Of a stretch of 10,004 nucleotides of DNA, positions 6,608 through 10,004 are shown piece after piece. Both the position numbers and the translations under genes were made by a program. The notes under the pieces are model-generated. The model made no database searches. It worked only from the letters and a program-made list of their open reading frames with translations, and was not told the DNA's origin. The stretch's first letter is position 1, and the number at the start of each line of letters is the position of its first letter. The stretch lies in assembly GCA_943330835.2 (NCBI GenBank), contig CALQJH020000040.1, forward strand, positions 1 through 10,004, read 5' to 3'. Source of the DNA: Candidatus Kuenenia stuttgartensis (GTDB lineage Bacteria > Bacteroidota > Bacteroidia > Chitinophagales > Chitinophagaceae).

Positions 6608-6957
6608 TAAGAATGTATTTTAAATTTTTAAAGACAATTTTTATCAGGTATATTTTTAGATGAGTTTTTAAACGACATGAATTTTTTTTTAAGCTTGCCT
6701 GTAACGGTCCGCGGCTTAGCATTGTGGCGGATTTTCAGCATCAATGCTGATTAAAATTGCCAATTATTTTTTCTAAATTTAAGTGAATTCCTAGAATAAG
6801 TCAAAATGGCTTTTATTTGAAGAACCCTTTCAGTCACATAGATGCATATTTCAATGACTTCCCAAATACGATGCACTATGATATGCCACTTATTGTTATG
6901 TTAAGACGCAATATGTTTTATTCAATTTGTCTTAGTTTGCATAAATACTATTAATTC
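6608..6957. other. Gene-free 350-bp spacer with a GC-rich structured island
   Basis: This lies between divergent genes and has no credible ORF. Most of it is very AT-rich, but 6698-6735 is GC-rich. There, TCCGC (6708-6712) pairs with GCGGA (6727-6731) across a 14-nt loop, and TCAGCAT (6735-6741) pairs with ATGCTGA (6744-6750) across 2 nt. The spacer should contain promoters for both neighbours. The only candidate seen for the plus-strand gene is TTAGTTTG (6932-6939), one base off the TAnnTTTG box. Confidence 0.6.
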
Positions 6958-7539
6958 ATGATTGATATTAAATCCATACAATTTAATCTTAAATCGGAGT
7001 TTCACATGCTGAGGCATTTTGAAAGTGCAGCTCCTGAAGTGTGTACTACTCTCATAAATGAAGGATATACTCAAAAGGATATTGACATTGAATTGTCCTT
7101 GGTTGGTTCTAAATTTAATGTAGCCTTTGCAACTAATATAAATAGCTTATTGGATCGATTTCAACACTACTTTTATAATGAAACAATAGGGATGAATGGC
7201 AATTCAATTCTTGAATGTAAAGTGCCACTTTCTGATTTTCCAAATGGAATCGGTACGCAAGCTGTTATACCTATTCAGGATATTCCGGAAAATGAAAGAA
7301 GGGTTATTTATTTAAAAAAGACCCGAGATGTAGAATTGTTGCATTACAAAGTTCCCATTTTTCCAATTACAAATGTTTGTACTTTAATACTAAAGCCAGT
7401 AAAAAGTGGGTGGTTGTTTATTTCAGCATTCCCGGGAGCTCCGGCTATGCCAATTCCAATAAGCGCTATGGATTTGGCTTTGTATGCAAGTTGCAAGAAG
7501 TATTGGGATAATCATGTTTTTTTAGAACCAAAAGTATAA
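6958..7539 (+). CDS. Uncharacterised protein; order of motifs resembles BECR-fold RNase toxins
   Basis: I do not recognise this 193-residue protein as a named family. It has no signal peptide or membrane segment. Visible landmarks are FHMLRH (15-20), SKFNVAFATNINSLLDRF (51-68), NGIGTQAVIPI (96-106), TNVCTLILKP (138-147) and GWLFISAFPGAPAMPIP (151-167). A helix with H and RH, then an S/T-x-F strand, then an IGT/VxP turn, and a final pair of strands ending in S/T-A-F/Y-P-G is the layout I recall from BECR-type (barnase-EndoU-colicin-RelE) ribonuclease domains of polymorphic toxins. On that reading H16 or H20 and S156 could be catalytic. This is inference from pattern only. It differs from secreted toxins in having no delivery domain and no obvious immunity gene beside it. 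The ATG at 6958 has no Shine-Dalgarno sequence. Confidence 0.85.
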   Translation: MIDIKSIQFNLKSEFHMLRHFESAAPEVCTTLINEGYTQKDIDIELSLVGSKFNVAFATNINSLLDRFQHYFYNETIGMNGNSILECKVPLSDFPNGIGTQAVIPIQDIPENERRVIYLKKTRDVELLHYKVPIFPITNVCTLILKPVKSGWLFISAFPGAPAMPIPISAMDLALYASCKKYWDNHVFLEPKV

Positions 7540-7590
7540 GTTGGAATCATTATTATTTTTATCTTTTTCTATTTTAATGAATCAATATAC

Positions 7591-7818
7591 TTACTTCAAC
7601 TGATAATCCACTTTCAAAACCGTATAAGCGTCTTTTAATTCCATTGCATTTCTGCTGAAAGAACCACCCCAAACGATAAGGTTGCTGGTGAAATCTTTTT
7701 CGGATAATCCGGTTACAGAAACTGTTTCAGAAGAGGTGAATTTGTATTTGTAGGCGTTGCCTAAAATTACTAAGCCGATTATTATGGAAAGACAAATCAG
7801 AATTAAATGTTGTTTCAT
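7591..7818 (-). pseudogene. Truncated SIMPL-domain (DUF541) protein, N-terminal fragment
   Basis: The 75 codons encode an N-terminal membrane anchor (residues 4-22, LILICLSIIIGLVILGNAY), followed by YKFTSSETVSVTGLSEKDFTS and LIVWGGSFSR, which closely match the start of Bacteroidota SIMPL/DUF541 proteins. Those normally run to about 230 residues, continuing after the DAYTVLK helix. Here the frame stops at DYQLK. I read the bases beyond the stop in the minus direction and saw no continuation in any frame, so this is a real truncation, probably by deletion or replacement, rather than a simple frameshift. The stop of the toxin-like gene lies 51 bp away and convergent. The fragment might still make a short membrane peptide, but a working SIMPL domain is not possible. 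Confidence 0.75.
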
Positions 7819-8007
7819 GTTGATAATATTTTTTAAGAATGTTCAGATTTTTTATTTTAACTATAGATTCATCAAGTTAACATTGAAATATTATTCCAAT
7901 TAAATTATTGCCATTTTTTATTACCTCAAAATTCAGTTTTGTTATGGATAATGCTATAATCTAAAATTTTCTTCAATTTCAATTGATTTTACTATTATTT
8001 GCATGTA

Positions 8008-8063
8008 AAATTCATTTTAATCGGAAAAATTCCGCATTAAATTCATTTTAATCGGAAAAATTC
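8008..8063. repeat. Two perfect 25-bp direct repeats upstream of the Fic gene (candidate operator)
   Basis: Identical 25-bp copies lie at 8008-8032 and 8039-8063, separated by 6 bp, so equivalent points are 31 bp apart, close to three helical turns. Each contains TTTTAATCGGAAAAATTC. In the first copy the end forms a perfect inverted repeat, CGGAA-AAA-TTCCG (8022-8034). The second copy ends next to the likely -7 box and would cover the -33 region, a natural place for a repressor. The encoded Fic protein has its own winged-helix-like domain, so autoregulation is a reasonable inference. Confidence 0.8.
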
Positions 8064-8065
8064 TA

Positions 8066-8073
8066 TAATATTG
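8066..8073 (+). promoter_or_regulatory. Probable -7 promoter element of the Fic gene
   Basis: TAATATTG differs by one base from the Bacteroidota TAnnTTTG box and lies 18 bp before the ATG at 8092, directly after the second 25-bp repeat. No clear -33 box is seen; that region falls within the repeat. Confidence 0.35.
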
Positions 8074-8091
8074 AGTATTAAAAAATAGATA

Positions 8092-9570
8092 ATGGGAAAA
8101 AATCCATCAGAAAGGCTGCAGGAACTAATTTTTGGTTCATCCAATAAAAGTGAATCAGCTAAAATTAGTTCTTTAGAAAAAAGTGGGTTAATAAAAAAAA
8201 TAGCTCCAAGAATTTATACCTCTAAACTCAGCGATGAGCCTTCGATGATTATTAAGCGAAACTGGTTTCGTATTCTTGCTAACCAATATCCAGATGCGAT
8301 ATTAAGTCATCGGTCAGCACTTGAATTTAAGCCTACGCAAAGCGGTCATATTTATCTTACCTATTCATACACAGGAAAAGTCAAACTGCCAGGACTTACG
8401 ATTCATTTTTTAAAAGGGAAAGGACCAATAAACAGTGATATTAAATTTTTTGAAGAATTATGTGTGTCGCATGATGCGAGAGCATTTTTGGAAAATATGC
8501 AATCAACACGAAAGCAAGGAGAGGAATCAAAAAGTTTATCGCAAGAAGAGATTGAACATAAATTGGAAACTATCATAAAAGTTAAAGGAGAAGATGCTCT
8601 AAATAAACTTCGAAATACATCGAAAGAAATTTCCAAAGCATTGGAAATGGAAAAAGAATTTATAAAGTTGAATGGCTTAATAAGTGCAATGCTATCAACA
8701 GGGATTTCTAAAAATTTGAAATCTGCAGTAGCAAAAGCAAGGGTAGAGGGTGCGCCATTCGATCAGAGTCGTATTGAGTTATTTGAAAATTTATATGAAG
8801 CCTTAGCTGGGGGTATTTTTCCGGATTACATAGATAAAAACAAGACAACAAAATCATACCAGAATTTCGCTTTTTTTGAGGGCTATTTTTCTAATTATAT
8901 TGAAGGAACTGAATTTGCTGTAAGCGAGGCAAAAGAAATTATCATGACTGAAACTCCTATGCCTACAAGAGATGAGGATTCTCATGATATATTGGGAACC
9001 TATCAAATTGTTTCAGATAGAACTGAAATGTCGCTACTGCCTGATACCTCCGAAGATTTCATCAACTTGTTAAGACACCGTCATGCAGTTTTGCTTAGTG
9101 CGAGATTATCCAAAACGCCGGGTGTATTTAAAACAATAAATAATCGAGCGGGCAATACAGAGTTTGTTGATTGGCAATTGGTAACAGGTACTTTTAAAAA
9201 GGGTTTTGAGTGGTATAAATTATTGCAACATCCATTTTCTAAAGCAGCATACATCATGTTTCTGGTAAGTGAAGTGCATCCATTTTTAGATGGTAATGGT
9301 AGGATAGCAAGAGTGATGATGAATGCAGAGTTGTCTTCTCAAGGGCTTTCGAAAATTATCATACCGAATGTGTTCCGAGAAGATTATATAATATCCTTGA
9401 AAAAATTCACCAATCAACGACTGCCTGATGCTTATGTAAGAATGTTATTAAGGGCGTATGAATTTAGTGCTACAATTCACGGTGAGAATATAGATGAGAT
9501 GGAAAATTTTCTTTTGAATTGCGATGCATTTCAAGGTCCTAAAGAAGGTAAGTTGAAAATTATTAAATAA
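8092..9570 (+). CDS. Fic-domain AMP-transferase with N-terminal AbiEi-like winged-helix domain
   Basis: This 492-residue protein has three parts. Residues about 1-110 resemble the AbiEi antitoxin-like DNA-binding module: SSLEKSGLIKKIAPRIYTS (26-44), NWFRILANQYPDAILSHRSAL (57-77), then strands YLTYSY and LPGLTIHFLKG. Residues about 150-250 form a helical linker. The Fic core has EVHPFLDGNGRIAR (394-407), the full HxFx(D/E)GNGRxxR motif with catalytic H396, D400, N402, R404 and R407. An inhibitory S/TxxxE(G/N) helix lies upstream: SNYIEG, S267-E271-G272, where E271 would block productive ATP binding. This makes it a class II, self-inhibited Fic protein expected to AMPylate a protein, target unknown. 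It is not split into a toxin-antitoxin pair and stands alone. A 25-bp direct repeat over its promoter suggests autoregulation by the N-terminal domain. The ATG at 8092 gives a complete winged-helix region. Confidence 0.93.
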   Translation: MGKNPSERLQELIFGSSNKSESAKISSLEKSGLIKKIAPRIYTSKLSDEPSMIIKRNWFRILANQYPDAILSHRSALEFKPTQSGHIYLTYSYTGKVKLPGLTIHFLKGKGPINSDIKFFEELCVSHDARAFLENMQSTRKQGEESKSLSQEEIEHKLETIIKVKGEDALNKLRNTSKEISKALEMEKEFIKLNGLISAMLSTGISKNLKSAVAKARVEGAPFDQSRIELFENLYEALAGGIFPDYIDKNKTTKSYQNFAFFEGYFSNYIEGTEFAVSEAKEIIMTETPMPTRDEDSHDILGTYQIVSDRTEMSLLPDTSEDFINLLRHRHAVLLSARLSKTPGVFKTINNRAGNTEFVDWQLVTGTFKKGFEWYKLLQHPFSKAAYIMFLVSEVHPFLDGNGRIARVMMNAELSSQGLSKIIIPNVFREDYIISLKKFTNQRLPDAYVRMLLRAYEFSATIHGENIDEMENFLLNCDAFQGPKEGKLKIIK

Positions 9571-9811
9571 TCATTTTAGTTGCAGAATCATCGATTTGTT
9601 TATTATTCAAATTAGTTGAAAAATTTCTTGTTTCACATTAGTATCATTCCTTTTAAAATTGTTAAGAAAAAAGTAAATCTTGTTCTTGTTTCTTTTGGAT
9701 GATTTATTTACAATTTCGTTTATACATTAACGTTATTAATCTATAAAAAATTCAGAAAATAATTTGAAAAAGAAAAGATGTGGGCTAAATGTGGGAAAAT
9801 GGTAAAAAATT

Positions 9812-9850
9812 AAAATTGTAAGTAATTAGTAATCAATTACTTACAATTTT
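9812..9850 (-). terminator. Strong palindromic terminator downstream of ssrA
   Basis: A perfect 16-bp stem (9812-9827 with 9835-9850) encloses a 7-nt loop. Read on the minus strand it follows the tmRNA 3' end by a few bases and is followed by AATTTTTT (9811-9804). The stem is AT-rich but long. The plus-strand reading also ends in a T run within the stem and just after it, so it could serve the Fic gene as well, although that gene ends about 240 bp away. Confidence 0.75.
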
Positions 9851-9856
9851 TGTACG

Positions 9857-10004
9857 TGGAGCTGCAGGGAATCGAACCCTGGTCCAAACATATTCGCTAT
9901 AAGCTTTCTACATGTTTATTTATGCATTGGTTGTCGGAGAAAAAAAGGAGCATAACAAACCAACCTTTCTCTTAGAAGAATAATCTTAAGCAATCGTCAC
10001 TTCA
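9857..10004 (-). ncRNA. ssrA: Transfer-messenger RNA, 3' part (cut by window edge)
   Basis: tmRNA rescues ribosomes stalled on broken mRNAs. The minus strand shows the tRNA-like 3' end: acceptor strand CAGCTCC plus discriminator A (9864-9857), and a T arm with 5-bp stem and TTCGATT loop (9881-9865). It also has the tmRNA-specific ACATGTAGAAAGC (9915-9903) and TTTGGAC before the T arm. Upstream a pseudoknot can be traced: GGTTG (9965-9961) with CAACC (9933-9929), interlocked with TTATGC (9955-9950) and GCATAA (9925-9920). The bases after the discriminator are CGT, so CCA is not encoded and must be added afterwards. The tag-peptide frame and the 5' half lie outside the window. A long palindromic terminator follows. 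Confidence 0.95.

Noticed and set aside
6698..6750. Integron attC site
   Set aside because: Only one arm has a TAAC-like core and no GTTA partner closes the structure; no integron integrase is nearby.
7945..7961. E. coli-like TATAAT box upstream of the Fic gene
   Set aside because: It is more than 130 bp from the start, and the Bacteroidota primary sigma factor uses a different consensus.
8008..8063. CRISPR array
   Set aside because: There are only two copies, separated by 6 bp rather than a spacer, and no cas genes are present.
9857..9900. Ordinary tRNA gene on the minus strand
   Set aside because: The T arm and acceptor look tRNA-like, but no anticodon arm precedes them; the ACATGTAGAAAGC motif and pseudoknot identify tmRNA.

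Overview
The window looks like chromosomal DNA of an AT-rich Bacteroidota, probably close to Chitinophagaceae/Sphingobacteriia. This is inferred from the protein set (a YkgJ-type cysteine-cluster protein, a YtxJ-type redox protein behind a tiny lipoprotein, a SIMPL-domain fragment, a short DPM1-like glycosyltransferase), the lack of clear Shine-Dalgarno sequences, a perfect TAnnTTTG-type promoter element, and a tmRNA gene whose 3' CCA is not encoded. No taxonomic search was possible.

Region 1 (1-4900) is housekeeping. It holds RNase HI (+), a six-helix membrane protein of the DUF6580 type (-), a YraN-family nuclease-like protein (+), a YkgJ-family Cys-cluster protein (-), a XerC/D-type tyrosine recombinase (+), a dolichol-phosphate-mannose-synthase-like glycosyltransferase (-) and a DEDDh exonuclease with an ExoX-like C-terminus (-). 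Most genes are single transcription units on alternating strands. Two intergenic spots carry TTCAAC hexamers repeated every 10-11 bp.

Region 2 (5000-5503) is a two-gene operon: a 44-residue lipoprotein whose stop overlaps the start of a YtxJ/BrxC-like thioredoxin-fold protein.

Region 3 (5504-9850) looks accessory. It holds a periplasmic-binding-protein domain with no export signal and no ABC partners (-), a 350-bp gene-free stretch with a GC-rich structured island, an unrecognised 193-residue protein whose motif order resembles BECR-fold RNase toxins (+), a SIMPL-domain gene truncated to its first 75 codons (-), and a 492-residue Fic protein that carries its own winged-helix-like domain and inhibitory motif (+). 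The Fic gene has a perfect 25-bp direct repeat over its probable promoter.

Region 4 (9812-10004) is a strong palindromic terminator and the 3' part of ssrA (tmRNA) on the minus strand. The ssrA 3' end is a common integration site for mobile islands, which fits the patchwork next to it, but no integrase or second attachment copy is visible here.

The best candidates for something new are the Fic protein with its repeat operator and the toxin-like orphan at 6958-7539.
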